19,340 nucleotides of DNA from Euryhalocaulis sp050486445 (GCA_050486445.1 JBJHDH010000042.1:1-19340); one strand, 5' to 3'; positions 1-6,945 are shown, counted from the first letter of the stretch. Notes: generated from the sequence alone by a model not told the origin. Numbers and translations: made by a program.

Positions 1-560
1 GAACCTATAATGATCGCTCCTACCGTCTGAAGCCGCCCGCGGTCGGAACGCTGCGGGATTCGGACGGCTACGAAATTCTGGTCGGCGCCAATTTCGACCT
101 GACCAACCTGATCCGCGGCGAGGTCGGCGTCGGCTATATGCGCCAGTCTTTCGATAACCCCGCCCTTCCGCGGCTGAAGGGATTTGGCGCCCGCGCCGGC
201 GTTGAATGGTTCCTGACCCAATTGACCACCGTGTCGTTCAACGCCGCCCGCACAGCGGAGGATTCGGTGTTTGCCGGTTCTTCCGGCTATGTGGCGACGC
301 AGATCGACGCCGGGGTCGACCATGAATTGCTGCGCAATCTGATCTTTTCTGTCGATCTGGCCTATGCCGACGATAATTATAAAGGGATCGACCGCAGCGA
401 CGAACGGTTGAGCGGCACGCTGGGGGCCACCTATTTCATGAACCGCAATATCGGCGTTACCGGTTCCTACACCCATCTGAAACAGAATTCATCGGGTGCG
501 GCCGCCGGGGCCGATTATAATGTGAACAGGATCGGGCTTTCGGTCCGGTTCCAGTTTTAA
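1..560 (+). CDS. Outer-membrane beta-barrel protein, C-terminal part (5' truncated by window edge)
   Basis: The reading frame is open from base 3 to the TAA at 558-560, so about 185 residues of the C-terminal part are visible and the start lies outside the window. The sequence alternates polar and hydrophobic residues in short strands separated by Gly/Asp/Asn-rich turns (for example GEVGVGYMRQSF and GTLGATYFM) and ends in VRFQF. A terminal Phe after an alternating strand is the usual signal for BAM-dependent insertion into the outer membrane. The gene lies 41 bp upstream of a Wzc-type polysaccharide co-polymerase. This suggests a barrel of the kind found in alphaproteobacterial exopolysaccharide clusters (BBP2-like family), perhaps a secretion channel or surface component. 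The family is inferred from barrel character and neighbourhood; a specific function cannot be read from this fragment. The two genes are probably co-transcribed. Confidence 0.8.
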   Translation, partial: TYNDRSYRLKPPAVGTLRDSDGYEILVGANFDLTNLIRGEVGVGYMRQSFDNPALPRLKGFGARAGVEWFLTQLTTVSFNAARTAEDSVFAGSSGYVATQIDAGVDHELLRNLIFSVDLAYADDNYKGIDRSDERLSGTLGATYFMNRNIGVTGSYTHLKQNSSGAAAGADYNVNRIGLSVRFQF

Positions 561-576
561 GGCCAGCCTGGAGGAA

Positions 577-594
577 GGAGGGGCGCAGCCCTCC
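577..594 (+). promoter_or_regulatory. GC hairpin inside the ribosome-binding region of the BY-kinase gene
   Basis: GGAGGG at 577-582 and CCCTCC at 589-594 form a perfect 6-bp stem around the loop GCGCAG. Two SD-like GGAGG motifs occur, at 570-574 and 577-581. Both are too far from the GTG start at 602 in linear sequence (27 and 20 nt). Folding the hairpin hides the second motif and brings the first to an effective distance of about 9 nt from the GTG. There is no T-run after the hairpin, so it is not a typical terminator. The stem is seen directly; its role in translation is inferred. Confidence 0.45.
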
Positions 595-601
595 GGATAA
601 T

Positions 602-2848
602 GTGAATCAGCCAGCCACCATTCGGGATGAGACTCCCCGCGCGCCGGACGGTGCATCGCTCGACGGTTTTGTGGACCTGCGTTCGCTTTGGATGACATTC
701 CGGCGCCGCCAGGGCCTGTTCCTGGGGGTGGCGGCTGTGGTGCTGGCCCTGGTGGCCATCGTCACCTTCCAGCTGACGCCGCGATATACGGCCACCGTGG
801 GTCTGCTGCTGGATCCCCGTCAGCGCGAAGTCATGGATCTGGGGGCGGTGATGTCCGGCCTGTCGTCCGATTCCGTCACCGTGGACACGCAGGTCGAGTT
901 GCTGCGCTCCCGCGCTCTGGCCGGGCGGGTCGCCGGTGTGCTCGATCTCTATCAGGATCCGGAATTCAACGCCGATCTGCGCGAGCATTCCGGGCCCGCG
1001 GCCTGGATTGGCGGCGCGAGGCGCTGGGCCAGGAATCTTTTCGCCGCCGCGGCGCCGGGCGGCGTGGAATTCGATGACGGATCGGCAGCCGATCCGGCGC
1101 GGGAGCGTGTGGTCGCAGCTTTGCTGGACCGGCTCACGGTGCGCCGGCAGGGCCTGACCTATGTGCTGAATCTTGGCGTCGCCAGCGAAGACCCGCGCAA
1201 GGCTGCGCGCATCGCCAACGCCTATGCCGACGCCTATCTGATCGACCAGCTGGAATCCAAGTTCGAGGCCACCCAGCGCGCCAATGACTGGTTGTCCGAG
1301 CGGCTCGCCGCCCTGCGCGAGGAGGTTCAGGCCGCCGAAAGCGCGGTAGAGATGTATCGGGCCGAAGCGGGGCTGCTTCATGCCGAAGGCGTGACGCTTA
1401 CCGAACAGCAGGTCGGCGACCTGACCGGGCAGATCGTTTTGCGCCGCGCCGAACTTGCCGAGGCGCAGGCGCGTCTCAATACCGTGCGCCGCCAGATCGC
1501 GGCCGGCAGCCAGCAAGAGGTCGCCGAAGTTCTGAGTTCCGACGTGATCCGCGAGCTGCGCCGCCAGCGCGCGGAAGTGGTGCGCCAGCAGGCTGATCTG
1601 CTCAGCCGTTATGGCGAGCTGCATCCGCAGGTCATCAATGTCCGTCGCCAGCTTGCGGACATTGACGGGGAAATTGAGCTTGAGGGCGGGCGGATTGTCG
1701 CCAGCCTGGAAAGCTCGGTGACGATCGCGCAGCAGCGCCTGAGCGCCATCGAAAGCAGCCAGGCCGGGTTACGCAATGAATTGACCACCAGCAATCAGGC
1801 CCAGGTGCGGCTGCGCGAGCTGGAACGGTCGGCCGAGGCGGTGCGCACGCTCTATGAATCCTTCTTGAGCCGGTTCCGCCAGACCTCGGAACAGCAATCC
1901 CTGCAGGAAGCCGACGCCCGCATCATATCTCCGGCGGCGATTCCGGAAGAGCCCAGTTTCCCCAATCTGAAACTGAATCTGGCGCTGGGCCTGGTGCTGG
2001 CGGGAATGGCCGGCGCGGGCGCCGTGTTCGCCGCGGAGGCGTTCGATCGCGGCCTGTCGACGGCGGCGCAGGCAGAGCGGATGCTGGGCGCGCCGACTCT
2101 GGCCCTTATCCCGCTGGTGCCCAAAAAGTACCAGCTGGCAAAGCGGGCGGCGGATTACGTGCTGGACAAGCCATTGTCCGGATACGCCGAGGCCTTGCGG
2201 ACTTTGCGCGCGGGCCTTCTGTTCACGCGCGGCCGGGAAGCATCGAAAGTTGTCACCATTACCTCCGCCCTGCCCGGCGAAGGGAAGACGGCGACAGCCC
2301 TGGCGCTGGCGCGCGTCTCCGCCATGCTGGGCTCGCCAACCATTGTCGTGGACGCGGATATTCGCCGCCGGATCCTGACGCAATCGGGCCATCTGCATCC
2401 GGAATCCGGCCTGATCGAGGTTCTGCGCGGCGAAGCAACGCTGGAAGACACCATCGTGCGGGAGGAGAAGTCCGGCCTGCACATTCTTCCGCTCAGCTCG
2501 AAAAATGTCGGCGCCAGCGACATTTTCGGCCGTGCGGAAATGCGCAATCTGCTCGCCCGGCTGCGCGAGCAATACGACATGGTGGTGATCGACACCGCGC
2601 CGGCCCTGCCGGTGGCCGAGACGCGCATCCTCTCCACTTTGGTGGATTCGGTGGTGCTGCTCGCCCGCTGGCGCAAGACGCCGCGCGACGTGGTGCTGGC
2701 CGCGCTCAACAATCTGCGCCAGGTCGATGCGCCGATCGCCGGCGTGGCGCTCAGCCAGGTCGATCTGGAGGCCGAGAGCCGCTATGGCTACGGCCACACC
2801 TACGGCAAATCCTATTACGAGAATTACCGGAAATATTATTCCGATTGA
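602..2848 (+). CDS. Polysaccharide co-polymerase with tyrosine autokinase domain (Wzc/BY-kinase type)
   Basis: This 748-residue inner-membrane protein would control chain length and export of an exopolysaccharide or capsule through cycles of tyrosine autophosphorylation. The layout is that of a full-length Wzc. A Wzz-type N-terminal region carries TM1 at about 37-57. A long periplasmic part follows with heptad-rich coiled coil (about 215-430). A proline-containing segment PEEPSFPN (448-455) leads into TM2 (about 457-479), then a cytoplasmic kinase. Kinase motifs are Walker A ALPGEGKT (556-563), Walker A' IVVDAD (581-586) and Walker B MVVIDTAP (660-667). The C-terminus carries eight tyrosines between 728 and 746, the usual autophosphorylation cluster. 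The GTG at 602 is chosen because no in-frame ATG or GTG lies upstream and the protein then has normal length; an alternative start at ATG 692 would leave only a few residues before TM1. Spacing to the upstream barrel gene suggests one operon. The exact polysaccharide is unknown. Confidence 0.92.
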   Translation: MNQPATIRDETPRAPDGASLDGFVDLRSLWMTFRRRQGLFLGVAAVVLALVAIVTFQLTPRYTATVGLLLDPRQREVMDLGAVMSGLSSDSVTVDTQVELLRSRALAGRVAGVLDLYQDPEFNADLREHSGPAAWIGGARRWARNLFAAAAPGGVEFDDGSAADPARERVVAALLDRLTVRRQGLTYVLNLGVASEDPRKAARIANAYADAYLIDQLESKFEATQRANDWLSERLAALREEVQAAESAVEMYRAEAGLLHAEGVTLTEQQVGDLTGQIVLRRAELAEAQARLNTVRRQIAAGSQQEVAEVLSSDVIRELRRQRAEVVRQQADLLSRYGELHPQVINVRRQLADIDGEIELEGGRIVASLESSVTIAQQRLSAIESSQAGLRNELTTSNQAQVRLRELERSAEAVRTLYESFLSRFRQTSEQQSLQEADARIISPAAIPEEPSFPNLKLNLALGLVLAGMAGAGAVFAAEAFDRGLSTAAQAERMLGAPTLALIPLVPKKYQLAKRAADYVLDKPLSGYAEALRTLRAGLLFTRGREASKVVTITSALPGEGKTATALALARVSAMLGSPTIVVDADIRRRILTQSGHLHPESGLIEVLRGEATLEDTIVREEKSGLHILPLSSKNVGASDIFGRAEMRNLLARLREQYDMVVIDTAPALPVAETRILSTLVDSVVLLARWRKTPRDVVLAALNNLRQVDAPIAGVALSQVDLEAESRYGYGHTYGKSYYENYRKYYSD

Positions 2849-2883
2849 TCCGGGCTCCGGAGTGGCGCGTCCTGCGCCGGATC
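2847..2883 (+). terminator. Possible hairpin terminator after the BY-kinase gene
   Basis: GATCCGG at 2847-2853 (overlapping the stop codon) is matched by CCGGATC at 2877-2883, a perfect 7-bp inverted repeat with a 23-nt interval. Inside it, GGCGC (2864-2868) and GCGCC (2874-2878) form a competing 5-bp stem around GTCCT. No T-run follows, so intrinsic termination is uncertain. It could instead be an mRNA 3'-end stabiliser or chance structure in GC-rich DNA. Confidence 0.3.
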
Positions 2884-2923
2884 GCCCGCCGCTGCGCCCG
2901 CACCGCGCCAGACGGGTCGAGGC

Positions 2924-2952
2924 TTGCATCCCTCTTCCGTGGCCGCGATACA
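2924..2952 (+). promoter_or_regulatory. Sigma70-type promoter candidate for the aldehyde dehydrogenase gene
   Basis: TTGCAT (2924-2929) and GATACA (2947-2952) are separated by exactly 17 nt. The same box pattern, TTGCAT-N17-GATATA, occurs in front of the SRP RNA at 4507-4535, which supports both as real promoters. Transcription would begin near 2958-2960 and give a leader of about 125 nt containing the 15-bp repeats. Confidence 0.45.
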
Positions 2953-3023
2953 ATGCAGGGAAGGCAGGGCGGCCTCGCTCCGGCCCGGCGCCAGACTTTG
3001 GCCTGATCGGCGGCCCCGGCGCG

Positions 3024-3068
3024 CATTTCCATTCAGGCCGTTTCTATTCAGGCCATTTCCATTCAGGC
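3024..3068 (+). repeat. Three tandem copies of a 15-bp repeat upstream of the aldehyde dehydrogenase gene
   Basis: The units are CATTTCCATTCAGGC (3024-3038), CGTTTCTATTCAGGC (3039-3053) and CATTTCCATTCAGGC (3054-3068). Copies 1 and 3 are identical and the middle copy differs at two positions. The array ends 16 bp before the preferred ATG at 3085, inside the predicted leader. It may be a slippage product, a set of direct-repeat operator sites, or an RNA-level element. The function is unknown. Confidence 0.85.
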
Positions 3069-3084
3069 ATGGACGGTGAACCTC

Positions 3085-4458
3085 ATGACCAGCGCCCTGC
3101 GAAACGCTTCTGAAGGCTCCGCCTCTGACATCTCATCGGAAACTGCCCGGATCGCGCGCGTGTTCGCCGCGCAGCGGGCGCATCAATGGATTGTGAAAGC
3201 CTCCACGGCCGAACAGCGCAAGGCAAAGCTGGCGAGGCTGAAAGCCGCCGTGGAGGCGCAGGCCGACGCCATTGTCGCGGCGGTGCGGGAAGATACGCGC
3301 AAACCGGAGAACGAAATCCGGATCACAGAGGTGATGGGCGTGATCTCCAACATCCAGCGCAATATCGACCATCTCGATGAATGGATGGCGCCCGCAGAGG
3401 TGACGCCCTCGATGAATCCAGAGGACAGAGCGCAGATCATCCATGAGGCCCGCGGCGTTTGTCTCATTCTGGGGCCGTGGAATTTTCCTCTCGGCCTCAC
3501 CTTCGGCCCGCTCGCGGCGGCGACCGCCGCCGGCAATTGCTGCATGGTCAAGCTGACCGATCTGTGTCCGGCCACGGCCCGCGTCGCCGGCCAGATCATC
3601 CGCCAGGTCTTCGATGAAAACGAGGTCGCCCTGTTCGAGGGCGATGTCGGCGTGGCGACTGCCCTGCTGGAGCTGCCGTTCAATCACATCTTCTTCACCG
3701 GCAGCACGCGCGTCGGTAAAATCGTCATGGCGGCGGCGGCGAAACATCTGGCCAGTGTGACGCTGGAGCTGGGCGGAAAATCCCCGGTCATCGCCGATGC
3801 GGGCGCGGACATCGAAAAGCTCGCCGCCGATCTTGCCTCGGCCAAGCAGTTCAATGGCGGCCAGGCCTGTATCTGCCCCGACTATGTTTTCGTGAAACCG
3901 GACCAGAAAGACCGCCTGGTCGAAGGCTTTCGCGCCAATGTCGCGAAGAATCTCTATTCCGAAGATGGCGAAATCAAAAAAGAAAGCATCGCGCAGATCG
4001 TGAATGCGGGGAATTTCGCCCGCGTGAAGGCGCTGTTCGACGATGCGGTCGCCAAGGGCGCGGCGGTCGCCGCGGGCGGGGCGCTGGAAGAGGCCGACCT
4101 CACCATCCACCCGACGCTGCTCACGGACGTGACGCCGGAAATGGACATTCTGCGGGAAGAGATTTTCGCGCCCATCCTGCCGGTGATGACCTATGACAAT
4201 CTCGACGAGGTCATTTCCTATATCGCGGCGCGGGACAAGCCGCTGGCGCTCTATATCTACAGTGATGACGAGGCCAATATTCAGAAAATCCTGCGCGGCA
4301 CCTCATCGGGCGGCGTCACGGTCAATGGCGTGTTTTCCCATTATCTGGAAAACCGGCTGCCGTTCGGCGGCGTGGGTCAGAGCGGCATGGGCAGCTATCA
4401 CGGAGTTTTCGGCTTCAAGGCCTTCTCGCACGAACGCGCGGTCTATCTGCATCGTTAG
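3085..4458 (+). CDS. Aldehyde dehydrogenase family protein (ALDH3-like)
   Basis: This 457-residue protein should be a soluble NAD(P)-dependent aldehyde dehydrogenase oxidising an aldehyde to the carboxylic acid. It contains the family motifs in order (numbered from ATG 3085): GPWNFP (130-135), the nucleotide-binding GSTRVGK (206-212), the general-base Glu228 in LELGGKSP, the nucleophile Cys262 in GGQACIC, and an EEIFAP motif near 358-363. The C-terminal PFGGVGQSGMGSYHG block and the length of about 460 residues (about 40 shorter than class 1/2 enzymes) fit the ALDH3/fatty or coniferyl aldehyde group. The cofactor-site motif usually written KPSE is KLTD here (Lys156), a conservative but uncommon variant. 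ATG 3085 is preferred because GGACGG precedes it by 8 nt; GTG 3076 is an in-frame alternative. It has its own promoter candidate and no obvious pathway partner nearby, so the substrate cannot be named. Confidence 0.9.
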   Translation: MTSALRNASEGSASDISSETARIARVFAAQRAHQWIVKASTAEQRKAKLARLKAAVEAQADAIVAAVREDTRKPENEIRITEVMGVISNIQRNIDHLDEWMAPAEVTPSMNPEDRAQIIHEARGVCLILGPWNFPLGLTFGPLAAATAAGNCCMVKLTDLCPATARVAGQIIRQVFDENEVALFEGDVGVATALLELPFNHIFFTGSTRVGKIVMAAAAKHLASVTLELGGKSPVIADAGADIEKLAADLASAKQFNGGQACICPDYVFVKPDQKDRLVEGFRANVAKNLYSEDGEIKKESIAQIVNAGNFARVKALFDDAVAKGAAVAAGGALEEADLTIHPTLLTDVTPEMDILREEIFAPILPVMTYDNLDEVISYIAARDKPLALYIYSDDEANIQKILRGTSSGGVTVNGVFSHYLENRLPFGGVGQSGMGSYHGVFGFKAFSHERAVYLHR

Positions 4459-4467
4459 AGCGCCGGA

Positions 4468-4491
4468 CGGCTTCAGGCCGGCCTGAAGCCG
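4468..4491 (+). terminator. Perfect 24-bp palindrome after the aldehyde dehydrogenase gene
   Basis: Starting 10 bp after the stop codon, each 12-base arm (CGGCTTCAGGCC and its reverse complement) matches exactly. As RNA it would form a 10-bp stem with a CCGG loop. C-rich rather than T-rich sequence follows, so it is at best an atypical terminator; it could also be a protein-binding site. It separates the dehydrogenase from the SRP RNA promoter, which starts 16 bp later. Confidence 0.5.
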
Positions 4492-4506
4492 CCCTCCCGC
4501 CCGCCC

Positions 4507-4535
4507 TTGCATCCCCGCCCCGCCCCCGCGATATA
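4507..4535 (+). promoter_or_regulatory. Promoter of the SRP RNA gene
   Basis: TTGCAT (4507-4512), a 17-nt spacer and GATATA (4530-4535) form a good sigma70-type promoter. The predicted start point, 6-8 nt after the -10 box, falls at 4541-4543, exactly at the first paired bases of the SRP RNA. This agreement between box spacing and RNA end is the main support. Confidence 0.65.
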
Positions 4536-4541
4536 GGGCGC

Positions 4542-4638
4542 AGGAAGGCCGGCGGCGGACGGAACCCTCGCCAACCCGGTCAGGTCCGGAAGGAAGCAGC
4601 CGTAACGAGACGGCTCCGGGTCGCTGTCCGGTCTTCCG
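4542..4638 (+). ncRNA. ffs: Signal recognition particle RNA, small bacterial type (4.5S)
   Basis: The apical domain carries the near-universal SRP core: GGTCAGGTCCGGAAGGAAGC around 4579-4598 followed by AGCCGTAACGAG, with the GGAA tetraloop and the asymmetric internal loops bound by the Ffh M domain. The flanks pair into the expected long rod. GGAAG at 4543-4547 pairs with CTTCC at 4633-4637, CCGG (4549-4552) with CCGG (4628-4631), and CCCGG (4575-4579) with CCGGG (4616-4620). The RNA is about 95 nt, normal for this class without an Alu domain. It acts with Ffh and FtsY in co-translational targeting of membrane proteins. Its place just before dnaX-ebfC-recR matches the arrangement known from Bacillus (scr-dnaX-yaaK-recR). 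Ends are accurate to a few bases. Confidence 0.92.
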
Positions 4639-4701
4639 CCTTGATTTCCTGCGCCGTGGCGCGCGGATACACACTGTCCCCGGCCCGATGCGGCGCCCCC
4701 A

Positions 4702-4730
4702 TGGAACCGCGCCGCGCGGGCGTCCATAAT
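4702..4730 (+). promoter_or_regulatory. Weak promoter candidate directly before dnaX
   Basis: CATAAT at 4725-4730 resembles a -10 box, with TGGAAC 17 nt upstream (4702-4707) as a poor -35. Transcription from it would start at about 4736-4739, at or next to the ATG at 4739, and give a leaderless or nearly leaderless mRNA. This fits the absence of any SD sequence before dnaX. The box match is modest. Confidence 0.35.
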
Positions 4731-4738
4731 CGGCCCCG

Positions 4739-6604
4739 ATGGATGACGCTTCCCTCCATGACGATCCGGCGCAGGACACGCTGATCCCCGGGCTTGCGCC
4801 CGCGGCGGCCCCCGCCTCCGCTCATGCCGCGTCTGGCGGCGGCGATTATCAGGTGCTGGCGCGTAAATACCGGCCGTCGAGCTTCGACGACATGATCGGG
4901 CAGGACGCGATGGTGCGCACGCTGCGTCATGCGTTCGAATCCGGGCGCATCGCCCACGCCTTCATGCTCACCGGCGTGCGCGGGGTCGGCAAGACCACCA
5001 CCGCCCGCCTGCTGGCGCGCGCGCTGAATTATACGCGTGAGGGCGCCGTCCGTCCGTCCATTGCCCTCGACCCGCCGGGCGAGCATTGCGCCGCCATCAT
5101 GGCCAGCCGCCATCCCGACGTGATCGAGATGGACGCCGCCTCCCATACCGGCGTCGACCAGATGCGCGAACTGCTGGACGGGGCCCGCTACGCCCCCGTG
5201 CAGGCGCGCAACAAGGTGTTCATCATCGACGAAGTGCACATGCTGTCGAACAACGCCTTCAATGCGCTGCTGAAGACGCTGGAAGAGCCGCCGCCGCATG
5301 TGAAGTTCATTTTCGCCACCACCGAGATCCGCAAGGTTCCGGTCACCGTGCTGTCGCGCTGCCAGCGTTTCGATCTGAAGCGCGTGGATTCCGGCGCGCT
5401 CGCCGATCATCTGTCGCGCATCGCCGCGAAAGAGGGCGCGAACATCGCGCCCGAGGCGCTGCGTCTGATCGCGCGCGCGGCGGAGGGCAGCGTGCGCGAC
5501 GCCCTGTCGCTGCTGGATCAGGCGATCCTGCAATCGGATGACGGGGCAGAGGTGGACGCCGCCCGCGTGCGCGACATGCTGGGCCTGGCCGACCGCGCGC
5601 GCGTGCTGGACCTGTTTGAATCCGCCGCCAAAGGCGATGCGAAATCGGCGATCACCGAACTGCGCTCGCAATATGATTCCGGCGCCGATCCGGGCGTGGT
5701 GCTGGCCGACCTGCTGGACTACGCGCATGAGGTGGCCCGGGCGCAGGCGCTGGGCGAAGACGCCGTGTTCGACATGGCGCCCGATCAGGCCGGGCGTCTG
5801 GCGTCGCTGGCGAAGGACATGTCGCCGGGGGCGCTGTCGCGCATCTGGCAGATGCTGCTGAAGGGCCATGAAGAAACGCGCCGCGCGCCCGACCCGCTGG
5901 CCGCCGCCGAAATGACGCTGATACGCCTCGCCGTCGCCGCGCATCTGCCGGGACCGGAAGAGGCCGCCGCTTTGTTGCGCGCCGGCGGCGATGACGCCGG
6001 ACATCCAGGACACCATATGCGCGGTGAGGGCGGCGTATCGGATTCCGGCGGCGCGGCGCGGGCGCGCAATGGCAGCGGCCCGATACCCCAAAGCGGGGCG
6101 CAAAGCGCGCCTCAAACCCGGCCGGACTCCGCGCCGGTCATGGAAGCGCACCCCGCGCCTGTAAGTTTCGCCGAGGCCGCGGCGTTGCTGGAACGCGCGC
6201 GCGACGCCGATCTGAAATACGAGCTGGAGCGCTTCGCCCGCCCGGTCAGCTTCAGGCCCGGCCGCGTGGTGTTTCAGCCGGCTGAAGGCGCGCCCCGCAA
6301 TCTGGCGCAGCGCCTGTCGCGCAAGCTGGGCGAACTGACCGGCCAGACATGGGCGGTGAGCGCCGACGAGACCGCGCAGGGTGAAGAGACGCTGGCCGAA
6401 CGCCAGCGGCGCCTGGCGGACGAGGCGCGCGCGGGCGCCCTGGCCGCGCCCCCCGCCCGCGCGCTGACTGAAATGTTCCCCGGCGCCGAACTGGTCGCCG
6501 TGCGTCCGCGCCCAAAGGCGCAATTGCTGGAAGCGCCGTTCGGCGGCGCGGTCTCCGGCGGCGATGATGAAGAGGGCGATGATATGAAGGATAGGTCCGA
6601 ATGA
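4739..6604 (+). CDS. dnaX: DNA polymerase III subunit tau/gamma (clamp-loader ATPase)
   Basis: DnaX is the AAA+ motor of the clamp loader, which opens and places the beta sliding clamp on primed DNA; the tau form also ties polymerase cores together. Of 621 residues, about 38-265 form the AAA+ module: YQVLARKYRPSSFDD, Walker A GVRGVGKT (79-86), Walker B FIIDEVH (161-167), sensor 1 FATTE (192-196), arginine finger Arg207 in LSRCQRF and sensor 2 GSVRDALSLLDQ (Arg253). The collar domain follows, then a Pro/Gly/Ala-rich linker (about 400-470) and a tau-type C-terminal domain ending in an acidic tail. The zinc-binding module normally inserted after Walker A is degenerate: of its four cysteines only one (Cys117) remains, as I recall for other alphaproteobacteria. 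I see no A-rich slippery site for gamma production; in Caulobacter a gamma form arises by ClpXP trimming. There is no SD before the ATG. The stop overlaps the next start by 4 bp. Confidence 0.96.
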   Translation: MDDASLHDDPAQDTLIPGLAPAAAPASAHAASGGGDYQVLARKYRPSSFDDMIGQDAMVRTLRHAFESGRIAHAFMLTGVRGVGKTTTARLLARALNYTREGAVRPSIALDPPGEHCAAIMASRHPDVIEMDAASHTGVDQMRELLDGARYAPVQARNKVFIIDEVHMLSNNAFNALLKTLEEPPPHVKFIFATTEIRKVPVTVLSRCQRFDLKRVDSGALADHLSRIAAKEGANIAPEALRLIARAAEGSVRDALSLLDQAILQSDDGAEVDAARVRDMLGLADRARVLDLFESAAKGDAKSAITELRSQYDSGADPGVVLADLLDYAHEVARAQALGEDAVFDMAPDQAGRLASLAKDMSPGALSRIWQMLLKGHEETRRAPDPLAAAEMTLIRLAVAAHLPGPEEAAALLRAGGDDAGHPGHHMRGEGGVSDSGGAARARNGSGPIPQSGAQSAPQTRPDSAPVMEAHPAPVSFAEAAALLERARDADLKYELERFARPVSFRPGRVVFQPAEGAPRNLAQRLSRKLGELTGQTWAVSADETAQGEETLAERQRRLADEARAGALAAPPARALTEMFPGAELVAVRPRPKAQLLEAPFGGAVSGGDDEEGDDMKDRSE

Positions 6605-6924
6605 AAGACATGATGTCGATGATGCGCCAGGCCCGCGACATGCAGCAGAAAATGCAGGAGGCGCAGACGCGGCTGGAGCGGATGGAAATCACCGGCCGCG
6701 CCGGCGCCGGCGCGGTTGAGGTGGTGCTGAACGGCAAGGGCGAGGCCCGCCGCGTCGTCATCGCGCCGGAACTGTTCAGCGAGGACGACCGCACGGTTCT
6801 GGAAGACCTGCTGGTCGCCGCCATCAATGACGCCCGCGTCAAGGCGGAAACCGAGGCGCAAAAGGCCATGGGCGAGGCGATGGGGCCGCTGGGCGGGCTC
6901 GGCGCCATGTTCGGTCAGGGCTGA
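6601..6924 (+). CDS. ebfC: YbaB/EbfC family nucleoid-associated protein
   Basis: This small 107-residue protein belongs to the YbaB/EbfC DNA-binding family, which forms dimers with two protruding alpha-helical arms. The N-terminal helix is Met/Gln-rich (MMSMMRQARDMQQKMQEAQ), followed by the family's GRAGAGAVEVVLNGKGE beta region and IAPELF, then a second helix; the Gly/Met tail is typical. Its ATG lies inside the end of dnaX (ATGA overlap), so translation is probably coupled. The conserved dnaX-ebfC-recR order has led to proposals that it helps RecR or replication; its exact role remains unsettled. Length and order are normal. Confidence 0.94.
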   Translation: MKDMMSMMRQARDMQQKMQEAQTRLERMEITGRAGAGAVEVVLNGKGEARRVVIAPELFSEDDRTVLEDLLVAAINDARVKAETEAQKAMGEAMGPLGGLGAMFGQG

Positions 6925-6945
6925 ATCGGCCCCTTATCTTTCCGC

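Noticed and set aside
2727..3113. A plus-strand frame across the BY-kinase end and the gap, including the 15-bp repeats (HSG-type peptide repeats)
   Set aside because: It overlaps real genes at both ends, has no SD, and is Arg/Pro-rich without coding bias. The repeats are therefore treated as DNA or leader elements.
4580..6523. A 647-codon minus-strand frame opposite dnaX
   Set aside because: Same GC-bias effect; it is antisense to conserved AAA+ motifs and its product has no recognisable fold.
4739..6604. Programmed frameshift in dnaX to make gamma
   Set aside because: No A-run slippery heptamer was found in the linker region; in Caulobacter a shorter form is made by proteolysis instead.
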